Below, one piece after another: positions 8,386-16,851 of a DNA stretch of 64,000 bases. The first letter of the stretch is position 1. The number at the start of each line of letters is the position of its first letter. The notes beneath the pieces are model-generated. The model worked only from the letters and a program-made list of their open reading frames with translations, was not told the origin of the DNA and made no database searches. Position numbers and translations under genes: made by a program. Source of the DNA: Blastopirellula sp. J2-11 (GTDB lineage: Bacteria > Planctomycetota > Planctomycetia > Pirellulales > Pirellulaceae); NCBI RefSeq assembly GCF_024584705.1, contig NZ_CP097384.1, positions 5,394,001-5,458,000 on the forward strand, given 5' to 3'.

Positions 8386-8750
8386 TTTCGCTCCTTGTCC
8401 ATCTCGAAGGATCAAGCGGACGCATTGTGGAAGAAACAGACTGATAATTCAAAAATCGCGCCGACCGGCGGAATCAGACTTCAAACAGTACTTAAGTAGA
8501 CATTGTGACATATCAAACCCCAAGAACAGCCTAATGTGGTCCGATTGGGCGATATAAATGAGAAAAAAACTCAAAGAATTTGCGAAGCATGAATGCCATT
8601 GCCGTAAAGGGGATTCTAGCGACAGGCAAATCCAGGTCAACAAACGCCCGAAAAAACAGACAAAATAACCACTGCTAATTCCGGTCATGTACGATAGCGA
8701 GTTTCGTTGGACGCCGTTAATCGCCATATCTCTCTCGCTAAGGAGCCCGA
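8386..8750. other. Intergenic region
   Basis: 365 nt between the start of the DUF1559 gene and the end of the DUF2071 gene, both on the minus strand. It is AT-richer than its neighbours and must hold the DUF1559 operon promoter. No convincing hairpin, repeat or RNA gene was seen. Confidence 0.4.
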
Positions 8751-9482
8751 TCACGACATCTCTTGAATCGCCGCTCGCCCCTGCCACTGATGTGAAATAT
8801 TTCGCATCAACAGGGCATGATCCAACGCGATCGAGCCGCGGGGGAAAATCGCCGCGTCGTCAAAGAAGCTCGACTCTATCCGCTCGAGTGACAGCGGCGC
8901 CACGTTCCAGGCGAACGTGCGTAGTTCTAGCCCGTCATATTCGCCCGACGTCGAAGTTGGCGAATAGCCGAGCGATCCGGCTTGAAAGAACGCCGACGCA
9001 GCTTGCAGCGATCCAAAGATCGAATTCGGCGGCAGCGCGTCGGCCAAACGCCCCGCAACGACGACATGCGCGGCGCCGTCATCACTGGTCATTGCGACTC
9101 GGTAGTCGCTCCCCTGCTCTTCGACTTCAAACCGCGCATGGTGATGTTCGCCCGGAAATAGTCGCCCGCCAACCCAAGCGTTCAATCGCGAGGAAGTGTC
9201 GCGACGCGGGATGAAGACTCCTTGCTTCGCCTGTCCCGCTTCATCCCACTCCACCGCGATTCGATGCGCTCCGTTTTCTGAGGAAAGCCCCGAAAAGCTC
9301 GGCATTCCTAGCGGGCGAATTTGCTTCAAGCGGATCAGACAAATCCCGGCGATCCCCGTTTCCCCAACCAACTGGGGACGAAAAGGGCTGGGCAATTGTC
9401 GCGAGAGGACATCGGCATCGACGCGAAAGTTGACGAGGATTCGACGATCGATGACACCTTGCATGGTCGGTATTTTCATCAT
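8751..9482 (-). CDS. DUF2071 (YqjF-like) family protein
   Basis: 243 residues. The start QGVIDRRILVNFRVDADVLSRQLPSPFRPQL and the following GETGIAGICLIRLKQIRPLGMP match the DUF2071 pattern, as do HRIAVEWDEAGQAKQGVFIPRRDTSSRLNAWVGGRLFPGEHH and the late FAWNVAPLSLERIESSFFDDAAIFPRGSIALDHALLMRNISHQW. No catalytic function is established for the family. There are no membrane segments. Start ATG 9482 has AAGGAG 5 nt upstream. It stands alone between DUF1559 units. Confidence 0.75.
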   Translation of the reverse strand: MMKIPTMQGVIDRRILVNFRVDADVLSRQLPSPFRPQLVGETGIAGICLIRLKQIRPLGMPSFSGLSSENGAHRIAVEWDEAGQAKQGVFIPRRDTSSRLNAWVGGRLFPGEHHHARFEVEEQGSDYRVAMTSDDGAAHVVVAGRLADALPPNSIFGSLQAASAFFQAGSLGYSPTSTSGEYDGLELRTFAWNVAPLSLERIESSFFDDAAIFPRGSIALDHALLMRNISHQWQGRAAIQEMS

Positions 9483-9893
9483 GGTTGCTCCTTCCCAAGA
9501 CAACCGTGATATTCCGGCGACAATAACTGCGTCGGCCCTTTTCAGGGAGCGTCTCGCCTTGCTCGTGCAGCAAGGCTTACTGGCCGACTATAATTCTTCA
9601 TGGGCCTATTTCCTCGATCTATTATATTCACTACCCATTCTGGCTATGTGAAATTTCAAAGGTCCGCAGCGCAATTGTTCCTGGACTCCACTGCTTTTGC
9701 GCTGATAGTCTAAAGAAATAGCTTGGCGCAAAAATCGCCGAAAGCTGACACCAGCCCAATCCGGCCCAGTGAGACACAATTTAAGGCGTTCAAAACTACT
9801 TGTGACGGGCCGCTCAATTTTGCCCCCTTTCGCTCTTTTCCAAATAACGACTCGATCTCTCTTATGAAATCACTTGTCGATTTCTAGGAGGAT
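9483..9893. other. Divergent intergenic region
   Basis: 411 nt between the DUF2071 gene (minus) and the plus-strand DUF1559 cassette. It should contain two divergent promoters. The part 9600-9650 is AT-rich (tctattatattcac). No RNA gene or strong inverted repeat was found. It ends in a perfect AGGAGG at 9886-9891. Confidence 0.4.
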
Positions 9894-9935
9894 ATGGCGC
9901 GGTTTATTCTCTTCTTTTATATCGGTGACTTATGA
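9894..9935 (+). CDS. Possible 13-codon leader ORF overlapping the DUF1559 start
   Basis: An ATG 2 nt after a perfect AGGAGG (9886-9891) opens a 13-codon frame reading MARFILFFYIGDL. Its TGA stop (9933-9935) overlaps the ATG of the DUF1559 gene as ATGA. The DUF1559 start itself lacks a nearby Shine-Dalgarno sequence. The arrangement suggests translational coupling through a hydrophobic leader peptide. The 2-nt spacing is shorter than ideal, so this is a proposal. Confidence 0.4.
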   Translation: MARFILFFYIGDL

Positions 9936-10888
9936 AACCTATTACCACTCTTCCGACTATACGATCAGGTCGACGCGGCTTTACGCTCGTTGAACTCCTG
10001 GTTGTCATCGCTATCATCGGCGTCTTGATCGCACTGCTGCTCCCCGCAGTTCAGCAGGCGCGGGAAGCGGCTCGCCGCATGCAGTGCACGAATCAGATGC
10101 GACAGATCGCTCTGGCCCAGCACAACTTCCATGACACGTTCCGCGAACTTCCCCCAGGCAGCCAGGGGAACGATCCGTGGGGCCGCGACTCGTGGTCGTA
10201 TTACGGCTTCATTCTGCCGTTCATTGAACAGACGGCAATGTATGAGCAGCTTGACTTCACAAACAAAATCAACGGCGCCGTCGGCCGCGGTGGAGATGCC
10301 CGTATCAATCTACTGGACACGATGATCTGCCCTTCAGACGACACGAATATTCAGGAAGAGGCGGTCCCCGAGTGGCGAAACGCGCTGCACAACTATGTCG
10401 TTTGCTACGGCGACTCGAACTACAACTCCGGCACTCCTTGGAATGTGGTTGACGGCTACACCGGCACTGCCGGCATGTTTGTGCCAGAGAAACGGGCCAA
10501 GTTGCGTGATGCAACCGATGGCTTGTCAAACACGCTGCTTGTCTCCGAGATCATCACCCCCACGCAGCAAGACGTTTGGAGTTCGATGGGACGCACGCAG
10601 GTTGCGATGGGCGCCGGCTTCACGACTTACTTAACGCCCAATGCAGACGCCAACGATCGGACCAATCGCTGCCATACCAATTTAGGCGGTGCGATGGGAG
10701 CGAAGTGCACGCAGCACGCCGACTGGGATTGGGGCGCCAATGTGGTCGCCGCACGCAGTTGGCACACCGGCGGAGTGAACGCGGCGATGGCGGATGGCTC
10801 GGTTCGGTTTGTTTCCGAGACGATCAACGTCACCACTTGGCGGAATCTTGGTGGTCGTAGCGATGGTCAAGTCGTTGGCGAATTCTAA
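9932..10888 (+). CDS. DUF1559 domain protein with pilin-like N-terminus
   Basis: 318 residues. [28 protein letters not shown] gives the prepilin cleavage site and hydrophobic helix (about residues 13-40), followed by QCTNQMRQIALAQHNFHDTFRELPPGS. The C-terminal SWHTGGVNAAMADGSVRFVSETI is the family's H-x9-DG motif. This copy is more divergent from the others in the middle (QDVWSSMGRTQVAMGAGF). Its start is coupled to a 13-codon leader ORF. A lipoprotein gene follows 61 nt downstream on the same strand. The function of DUF1559 is unknown; a surface or pseudopilus role is inferred from the N-terminus only. Confidence 0.88.
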   Translation: MKPITTLPTIRSGRRGFTLVELLVVIAIIGVLIALLLPAVQQAREAARRMQCTNQMRQIALAQHNFHDTFRELPPGSQGNDPWGRDSWSYYGFILPFIEQTAMYEQLDFTNKINGAVGRGGDARINLLDTMICPSDDTNIQEEAVPEWRNALHNYVVCYGDSNYNSGTPWNVVDGYTGTAGMFVPEKRAKLRDATDGLSNTLLVSEIITPTQQDVWSSMGRTQVAMGAGFTTYLTPNADANDRTNRCHTNLGGAMGAKCTQHADWDWGANVVAARSWHTGGVNAAMADGSVRFVSETINVTTWRNLGGRSDGQVVGEF

Positions 10889-10949
10889 ACCTTCCCTTTT
10901 CCTAACAAAGCGCACTCCGCTTTTTCTCTTCTTCGAGGAGCCACCTACG

Positions 10950-11414
10950 ATGGCGATCACCTTTGCACAGATTTCCACTTGTGTCTCGATCCTGCTGCTC
11001 GCTGCATCGCTGGGATGCAGCGGCGACGGCAAGAATCAAGTGGAAGGAGTCGCCACTTGGAACGGTCAACCTATTGAAAACGGCTATGTCGAACTGGCGC
11101 CGGTCGGTGGCGTCGGACAGTTCGCCAGCGCCGAAATCAAAAACGGAAAGTTCACCCTGCGAACTCTTCCTGGCCTGCGTCAGGTGAAAGTCACCGCTCA
11201 GAAAAAGATCGGTGAAACGGCGCCAACCGAACGGATCCCGAACCCCGAGCCGATCTTCTTTCAATTCATTCCTGCGAAGTACAACACCCAATCCGAATGG
11301 CAAATCGACGTGCAGGGCCAGACTCTCAATCTTGACCTGCAAGGGGACGAGCTGACGCCCCACAAACTTTCGCCGGCCGATCAACAACGGAAGCAGGTGC
11401 AAGGCGGCGACTAG
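10950..11414 (+). CDS. DUF1559-associated small lipoprotein
   Basis: 154 residues with signal peptide and lipobox AASLGC (lipidated Cys23). The mature domain reads VEGVATWNGQPIENGYVELAPVGG, then FASAEIKNGKFTLRTLPGLRQVKVTAQKK, a carboxypeptidase-regulatory-like beta sandwich with a short peptide-like core. It ends in a strand LNLDLQGDE comparable to the terminal strand of the other lipoproteins here. ATG 10950 follows GAGGAG (10935-10940); an upstream in-frame ATG at 10794 lies inside the DUF1559 gene and is rejected. Probably an envelope partner of the preceding DUF1559 protein; this is inferred from the recurring gene order. Confidence 0.78.
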   Translation: MAITFAQISTCVSILLLAASLGCSGDGKNQVEGVATWNGQPIENGYVELAPVGGVGQFASAEIKNGKFTLRTLPGLRQVKVTAQKKIGETAPTERIPNPEPIFFQFIPAKYNTQSEWQIDVQGQTLNLDLQGDELTPHKLSPADQQRKQVQGGD

Positions 11415-11435
11415 CTTCCAATTTCGTTGAGCTCA

Positions 11436-11849
11436 CTACTTCCCGCTTAGTTCAAACGGAAATTCGTTCGGCCCCTCGCGCGTTACTTCAACGGTGATCC
11501 CGGTTTCCGGCCTGCGGTACTTGGCCGGCAAACTGGCTCCGGTCGAGTCGATCGCCATCGACAGAAAACGAATGCGATGCGTGCCTGGCAGCGCGCCGGA
11601 CGAATGCCGGTCAAACATCAATTGGTAGGATCCATCTTCCAATGTCGTACCGCGCGACGCATTACCGCCGGCCTCGGGCTGAAAGACGACGGAAATATCT
11701 TTGGCCGGTTTTCCATCGATGGTCAGGACTCCGCTCACTTCTACCAAGCCAGGGTGCGATGAATTTCCGCCGAAACACCCGACTCCCAGCACCAACAGCG
11801 CCAAGAGACAGGGAATTTTGCGAAGGAGAATATCGATTGCGTTTTGCAT
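11436..11849 (-). CDS. DUF1559-associated small lipoprotein
   Basis: 137 residues, lipobox LGVGC (Cys25). It is a close paralog of the lipoprotein at 6957-7367: SHPGLVEVSGVLTIDGKPAKDISVVFQPEAGGNASRGTT versus SHPELVEANGTVTVHGKPVQNITVSFYPAAGGRASRGST, and endings GPNEFPFELSGK versus GPNEFTFDLKGK. The fold is again carboxypeptidase-regulatory-like. It lies 12 nt after its DUF1559 partner. It is convergent with the plus-strand lipoprotein gene (21 nt between stops). Confidence 0.8.
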   Translation of the reverse strand: MQNAIDILLRKIPCLLALLVLGVGCFGGNSSHPGLVEVSGVLTIDGKPAKDISVVFQPEAGGNASRGTTLEDGSYQLMFDRHSSGALPGTHRIRFLSMAIDSTGASLPAKYRRPETGITVEVTREGPNEFPFELSGK

Positions 11850-11861
11850 GGTTCAGTTTCC

Positions 11862-12836
11862 TTAAAATTCGCCCAGGACTTCACCGTCGGAAATGCTGAC
11901 CAGATCCAGCGTCGTCGCGTCATCGGTCGTTTCACTTAAAAAGCGAATCGAGCCGTCTCCCAGCAAGATATTGCATCCACCGGGGTGCTCGCTGCCGGCC
12001 GACCAAGCGAATACCTGCGGAACGGTCGCCGAGCGCGGAACATTGATGCCGTAAGACATCTTGATCCAAAACGTGTTGGTCCAAGTTCCCCAAAATGGTC
12101 CGCGCGTGACCGCGTCCTTTCGCATCGGCGTCTCGCAAAACAAAATCGAATGGGACGTTCCGTCGGTAATGTCACGCATTTTCGCCGAGCCGTTATGACC
12201 GAACGCGCCACGTTGGTTGGAATAGTTGGTCGACGTACCCCAGTACAGCTGAGCGTTGTAGGCGTCGTCTTCCCAGTCGCGCGACGCGACTGTGTAGCTG
12301 GTTCGATAGTAGTCGATCGAGTAGTAGTGACTGGTCGTGTCGGTCGTTGTGCCGGGGCTGTCATAGGGATCCGACGGACAGGCGAACGCCCCCAGACGCG
12401 TCCCTTTTAAGACCGCCATGTTGGCGGCGGCGTCGGTCGCGCTGGGATCGGTTACGTCCGCGTGAGCAGCCAAGCCCATCGGCTTGCGGAAGTCAAGTTG
12501 GTCGTGCAACGTGTTCTGCTCTAGAAATGGCAAGATCAACAAGTGGACCGTCACGTTACGAACATTGGTCGACAACGTGTCGGGCGACACGATCGTCTTA
12601 CACCCGTGACAACCAGGATTGATCGTCGCCGGCGGAAAGACCAAATGCGTGTCATGGTAGTTGTGCAGCGCCAGACCAAGCTGCTTCATGTTGTTCGTGC
12701 ATTGCATCCGCCGCGCTGCTTCGCGGGCCTGTTGCACGGCAGGCAAAAGTAAAGCGATCAAGACTCCAATGATCGCGATGACAACCAACAGTTCGACGAG
12801 CGTAAAGCCGCGCCGGCTTCGAGATGAGTGCGACAT
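11862..12836 (-). CDS. DUF1559 domain protein with pilin-like N-terminus
   Basis: 324 residues. [28 protein letters not shown] is followed by [35 protein letters not shown]. The rest is similar along its length to the protein at 7381-8385 (shared [50 protein letters not shown]). The C-terminus has [25 protein letters not shown], with the DG intact. Both members of the 7.4 kb cassette are therefore duplicated here as a unit, separated by an unrelated cassette in the opposite orientation. Function unknown. Confidence 0.88.
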   Translation of the reverse strand: MSHSSRSRRGFTLVELLVVIAIIGVLIALLLPAVQQAREAARRMQCTNNMKQLGLALHNYHDTHLVFPPATINPGCHGCKTIVSPDTLSTNVRNVTVHLLILPFLEQNTLHDQLDFRKPMGLAAHADVTDPSATDAAANMAVLKGTRLGAFACPSDPYDSPGTTTDTTSHYYSIDYYRTSYTVASRDWEDDAYNAQLYWGTSTNYSNQRGAFGHNGSAKMRDITDGTSHSILFCETPMRKDAVTRGPFWGTWTNTFWIKMSYGINVPRSATVPQVFAWSAGSEHPGGCNILLGDGSIRFLSETTDDATTLDLVSISDGEVLGEF

Positions 12837-13035
12837 TTGACAGACCTAACGACGAGGATGAAGCGGAAAATAGCTTTCCATTAATCCTGGTTGTCATAGG
12901 CCGAAATCGCAATCCGCAAATGCGTAGCTGAAAACCGTCATTTTGTCACCCCGCACATGGCAGACTAGTGACTGACATGAGAAGAGAATTTTATCGCAAT
13001 TCGGCCGGAAGCAGGAAAAAATTACTTGGCTACGT

Positions 13036-13806
13036 TTACATCAACAACGTCGCCGCTTCCTCGCACTTTTCCCACGGCACGCCGTGACCGCACTCTTCTA
13101 GAATCTGCAGCGTCGCGTTCGGTAAATGCTCGGCATAGTACTCGCCGTGGGCCAGAGGAATCAGCTTGTCGTGCCGTCCCCAGACGATCGTCGTCGGCTG
13201 CGTGACGCGGTGCAGATGCCGCGGAAGTTTTGGATCGTGCAAATACGGATTCCAGCCGACGCGTGCCGTCGCTTCCCGCGCTCGCAGCCACATCAGCATC
13301 CTTGAATCATCGGGCGAACTGGGAGTCGTTTCGAGCGCCGCTGAGCTACTCGGATCGAAAAAAATCAACTCGCGCAGTTTGTCAAAGTCGTCAATGAACA
13401 GTTCCCCCATCGGCGCTCCTTCGACGTGCAAGCCGGCCGCGGAGATCAGCCCCAGTCGGCTCACTAACTGGGGTCGTAAAATCGCCAACTCGACCGCGAG
13501 CCAAGCGCCGAGCGAATAACCGATCACCGGCACGTTTGCTAGTTCCAAGTCGGCGAACAGATCCACATAGTGCCAAGCCAGATCGTGGATGTCGAGGATG
13601 TCGTTCAGTCCTTCACTGAGCGCGAATCCGGGATGCGCCGGCGCATAGACGGTGTAATGCTCGGCCAACTTGTGGTGAAACGGAATCGCTTCAGTTTCGC
13701 CGCCGGCCGAGTGCAAATAGACCAGCGGGGGACCATCTCCCAAAGTCATCAATTGCGTTTTCTTGCCGCCGACATGAAGGAAGCGATGCTGGACACTGAG
13801 TGACAT
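13036..13806 (-). CDS. Alpha/beta-fold hydrolase
   Basis: 256 residues, cytoplasmic. The catalytic triad can be read: nucleophile Ser98 in GYSLGAW, acid Asp213 in WGRHDKLIP, and His241 in ECGHGVPWEK. The oxyanion region is LHSAGGETE (about 31-39). Overall it resembles meta-cleavage-product hydrolases, haloalkane/epoxide-hydrolase relatives and similar enzymes. The next gene upstream, an LLM-type flavin monooxygenase, ends 17 nt before this start, so they are one transcript. An oxygenase followed by a hydrolase suggests a two-step breakdown of an organic substrate; the substrate cannot be named. Confidence 0.85.
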   Translation of the reverse strand: MSLSVQHRFLHVGGKKTQLMTLGDGPPLVYLHSAGGETEAIPFHHKLAEHYTVYAPAHPGFALSEGLNDILDIHDLAWHYVDLFADLELANVPVIGYSLGAWLAVELAILRPQLVSRLGLISAAGLHVEGAPMGELFIDDFDKLRELIFFDPSSSAALETTPSSPDDSRMLMWLRAREATARVGWNPYLHDPKLPRHLHRVTQPTTIVWGRHDKLIPLAHGEYYAEHLPNATLQILEECGHGVPWEKCEEAATLLM

Positions 13807-13823
13807 AGAAAATCTCTCGATCG

Positions 13824-14966
13824 TTAGCGCTGGCTTTCAGCGCGAAGTTGTGGCATTACCTGCTCAGCAAACAGCGACATATTCTTACACGCCAATTCAT
13901 GCGGCAAGGTTCCGATCTGGAACAATCCCAGCAAGTTGCCGACGCCGAGACGCTTCGAGTACGTTTGCAGTTTCTCGCGCACCGTCTTCGGGCTGCCGAC
14001 AATCGCGTAGCCGCCGCGCTCGATATCATCGCGAGTTTGGCAGGCGGTCATAAACTGTTGCAGTCCACGCTGAATGCCGGCGATCGAACGGACGCTGGTG
14101 TAGCCCGGCGGAAAGATGACGAGTCCCTTCAGCAGGTTCCGTACAAAGTACCAGAGGTGCTCTTCGTACTCGGCCCAGGCCTGCTCGTCGCTTTCGGCGA
14201 CGTAGATCGGCAACAGCCAGCCCAGTTGCTCAGGATCGGCCGTGTAGCCGTTCTTCTCGCAGGCGTCGCGAAACAGATCAAAGTTCCGCTGAAAGAAGTC
14301 GAGATGAAAGTAAGGAATCCCCATATAGGCGAACCGCCGCTGAGCCACAAACTGGATCGTCTCTTTGCTGCCGGCGCCGGGAATCCAGACCGGCGGATGA
14401 GGCTGCTGAATCGGCCGCGGCCAAGGATTCACATAGCGCAGTTTCCAATGTTGGCCGTAATGCTCAAACGGGCCTGTTTCGGTCCAGCAACGCAGCACCA
14501 GATCAAACGCTTCGCGATACATGCTGCGCGCATGCGTCGGATTGAGCGAGAAACTGTAATACTCCGGACCGCCGCCGACCACGAGTCCGGCGATCAACCG
14601 ACCGCCGCTGATGCAGTCGATCATCGCAAACTCTTCGGCGACGCGGGTCGGCGGGTTGTAGAGCGGCAACGCATTGCCGACCACGGCGATTTTGACATGC
14701 TTGGTCTGACGAGCCAGGATCGACGCCATCAGATTCGGGCTAGGCATCGTGCCGTAGGCGTTCTGATGATGCTCGTTGACGCAGACGCCGTCAAAGCCCA
14801 ACTTGTCTGCCAAGACCAGTTGATCGAGATAGTCGTTGTATAACTGACCGCCGTGCCGCGGATCGTAGAGCGAGTTGGGAACGGTGGTCCAAGCGCTGTC
14901 GTATCGCTCTGCAAAATCGGCAGGCAACCGATCCCACGGCATAAGATGAAACGCGAAGAACTTCAT
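13824..14966 (-). CDS. LLM-class flavin-dependent oxidoreductase (luciferase-like monooxygenase)
   Basis: 380 residues with the bacterial-luciferase TIM-barrel pattern: FAFHLMPW at strand 1, FDGVCVNEHHQNAYGTMPSPNLMASILARQT, IAVVGNALPLYNPPTRVAEEFAMIDCISGGRLIAGLVVGGG, and late WIPGAGSKETIQFVAQRRFAYMG. It would use reduced flavin (FMNH2 or F420) and oxygen; a separate flavin reductase is not seen nearby. ATG 14966 gives the standard N-terminus; upstream codons do not look coding. It is followed after 17 nt by an alpha/beta hydrolase in the same operon. Confidence 0.87.
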   Translation of the reverse strand: MKFFAFHLMPWDRLPADFAERYDSAWTTVPNSLYDPRHGGQLYNDYLDQLVLADKLGFDGVCVNEHHQNAYGTMPSPNLMASILARQTKHVKIAVVGNALPLYNPPTRVAEEFAMIDCISGGRLIAGLVVGGGPEYYSFSLNPTHARSMYREAFDLVLRCWTETGPFEHYGQHWKLRYVNPWPRPIQQPHPPVWIPGAGSKETIQFVAQRRFAYMGIPYFHLDFFQRNFDLFRDACEKNGYTADPEQLGWLLPIYVAESDEQAWAEYEEHLWYFVRNLLKGLVIFPPGYTSVRSIAGIQRGLQQFMTACQTRDDIERGGYAIVGSPKTVREKLQTYSKRLGVGNLLGLFQIGTLPHELACKNMSLFAEQVMPQLRAESQR

Positions 14967-15152
14967 AGCGGCGGTCCTGCGACACGGCGATTTCGACCAG
15001 CGATAACGCCGTTTACCTTCGCCCAATTGGGGCGAAGTTGCAAGAGATGCTAATTAAGATCGCGTTCTCACTGCGATACGCGTCAGCCTAGCCGCCGACC
15101 CATTTGAGATAGGTCTAGCGGCCCGTTGTTCTTTCAGCGGCGCCGCTTGAGC

Positions 15153-15587
15153 CTACTTCGATTTCAAATCGAAGTCGAACGTGTTGGCGCCTGACTTGAC
15201 ATCGGCGGAAAGCGTCGACTTGGCGTGATAAATGGCCGGCAATTTCTCTGGTCTGCCGCTGCCCGGCTTTGAGTCGTCGGCTGGCCGTGCGGTCGTGATA
15301 TAGACGTCGTTTTGACCAAGCGGAGCACCTGAAATGTCGTTCAACAGGTAAAGCTTGTACTGCCCTGCACTGTCGGTCATACCTGACGCCATGCGGCCTA
15401 CTTCGGTCGATTGAAACGAGACGGTCGCTTCGGGAAGCGGCTTGCCGTCAAGCGTGACGGTTCCGCTCACTTCACCAAGGTCGGGCAAATCGCTTGCGCG
15501 ATGTTGACCGCAACCAACGGCGGCGATCAGGATCAACAGTGCGAGAATACGACCGCAAACAGAATCGATTTGAAAATGTGAAGCCAT
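15153..15587 (-). CDS. DUF1559-associated small lipoprotein
   Basis: 144 residues, lipobox AAVGC (Cys26). It reads LGEVSGTVTLDGKPLPEATVSFQSTEVGRMASGMTDSAGQYKLYLLNDISGAPLGQNDVYI, a carboxypeptidase-regulatory-like beta sandwich. It ends GANTFDFDLKSK, matching the closing strand of the other copies. The final codons form a perfect palindrome (15155-15175) with no T-run, so RNA structure at the stop is possible. The gap to the upstream DUF1559 gene is 109 nt, longer than in the other minus-strand cassettes. Confidence 0.78.
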   Translation of the reverse strand: MASHFQIDSVCGRILALLILIAAVGCGQHRASDLPDLGEVSGTVTLDGKPLPEATVSFQSTEVGRMASGMTDSAGQYKLYLLNDISGAPLGQNDVYITTARPADDSKPGSGRPEKLPAIYHAKSTLSADVKSGANTFDFDLKSK

Positions 15588-15696
15588 CAGTATGCTATCT
15601 TTTGAGAGATTTTCAGGTGGGGAAAAAACGCATCGGTAGGCCGAGCCGGAAGCGGTGATTCGTTGCGTCCGACTCTCACTGTCAAAGAGACCGCGA

Positions 15697-16632
15697 TTAG
15701 TTATCAGCAATGACTTGGCCGTCGTTGATGGCGATCAAATACTCATACAGACTATCGAGCGCACTTCCATTATTGTCGGGCGCCGCAGAACGCAAAAACT
15801 GGATGTTTTCTGAGAGAAAGTGGACACTGCCGTCAAACCGCAGCGTTTGCGCGCCGCCGGGATGCAGACTGCTGAGTGCTTCGGCCGTTTGATTTGAAGT
15901 GCCTGTCGAATCGTTGATTGGCCAGCGTCCTGAAAGCCCGATGTCGTCCATGCAATCACCATCGCGTCCAAGCTGGCAACCGGCCCAACTCTTCAAGCAC
16001 ATGGTTTGGCCATTTAACCTACTGGCGACTTCCCCCACCGCCAACGTATTGCTCAGGCCATCGGTCACATCACGTAGTTTTCGTCCGACGTTGGCGTAGA
16101 ATCCGCCGTCGGCGCCGCTAAGATAACGTGCCGAACGCGAGTGATTGAAGGCAGCATAGTTAGACCCCGCGCCTTTCAAAAATCTTTGGGCTGGGTCTGC
16201 GACAGAAATGCCAACATCGGACGGGCAGCGATAAGCGGAAATGACGACCTTCGCCGCATCGTTCAATTGAGTGTCCAGGCGAACTCCGTTGCCGATGCCG
16301 GCGTTTTCATACAGGCTGTTCTGCTCAATAAACGGCAAGATCAGCGCCGACCATGACCAACTCTCGACAAGGTCCCGCGTGTCCGAGCCGCTATCGTCCG
16401 GATCGTCGCCCGGAATAATACACAAGGGGGGCAGGGAATTGAACGTGTCGTGATAGTTATGCAGTGCAAGCCCTATTTGCTTCAAATTGTTGCTGCATTG
16501 CATCCGGCGAGCTGCCTCGCGCGCTTGCTGCACGGCGGGCAATAACAGTGCAATAAGAACGCCAATAATGGCGATGACAACCAAGAGCTCCACCAAGGTG
16601 AAGCCACGATTCGTCCGATGAGGTGAAGACAT
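15697..16632 (-). CDS. DUF1559 domain protein with pilin-like N-terminus
   Basis: 311 residues. [28 protein letters not shown] is followed by [34 protein letters not shown]. The C-terminal [29 protein letters not shown] carries the H-x9-DG motif, and the protein ends [21 protein letters not shown] 16632 is preferred to ATG 16638 because the paralog at 16852-17787 begins at the equivalent MSS and the AAGGAA element is then better spaced. The two paralogs have the same length and are clearly a tandem duplication. This one keeps a lipoprotein partner downstream. Confidence 0.88.
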   Translation of the reverse strand: MSSPHRTNRGFTLVELLVVIAIIGVLIALLLPAVQQAREAARRMQCSNNLKQIGLALHNYHDTFNSLPPLCIIPGDDPDDSGSDTRDLVESWSWSALILPFIEQNSLYENAGIGNGVRLDTQLNDAAKVVISAYRCPSDVGISVADPAQRFLKGAGSNYAAFNHSRSARYLSGADGGFYANVGRKLRDVTDGLSNTLAVGEVASRLNGQTMCLKSWAGCQLGRDGDCMDDIGLSGRWPINDSTGTSNQTAEALSSLHPGGAQTLRFDGSVHFLSENIQFLRSAAPDNNGSALDSLYEYLIAINDGQVIADN

Positions 16633-16851
16633 TTCCATTTCCTTAACGCAAAGAAACTATAAATCAAGAAGAATAATTTCACCCCCCCAATACTACTTGG
16701 GCCGAGTCCGCTAAGTCAAGCAGTTTGAGTTAGTTAAATTACAATGCCACCTCACAAAGCGGCCATCTTTTGTCAAGCTGCCAGCATCGATCGATTGCGA
16801 TAAAAAAGCCGCGCCCAACCAATCACATTCGCAAAGACTAGTACTACAGCG

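Noticed and set aside
9651-9885. Possible tRNA in the intergenic region
   Set aside because: A GTTCAAAA-like string exists but no acceptor or anticodon pairing surrounds it.
13848-14843. Long open frame opposite the LLM oxidoreductase (331 codons, plus strand)
   Set aside because: The minus strand encodes an obvious luciferase-like enzyme; the antisense peptide is Arg/His-rich with no motif.
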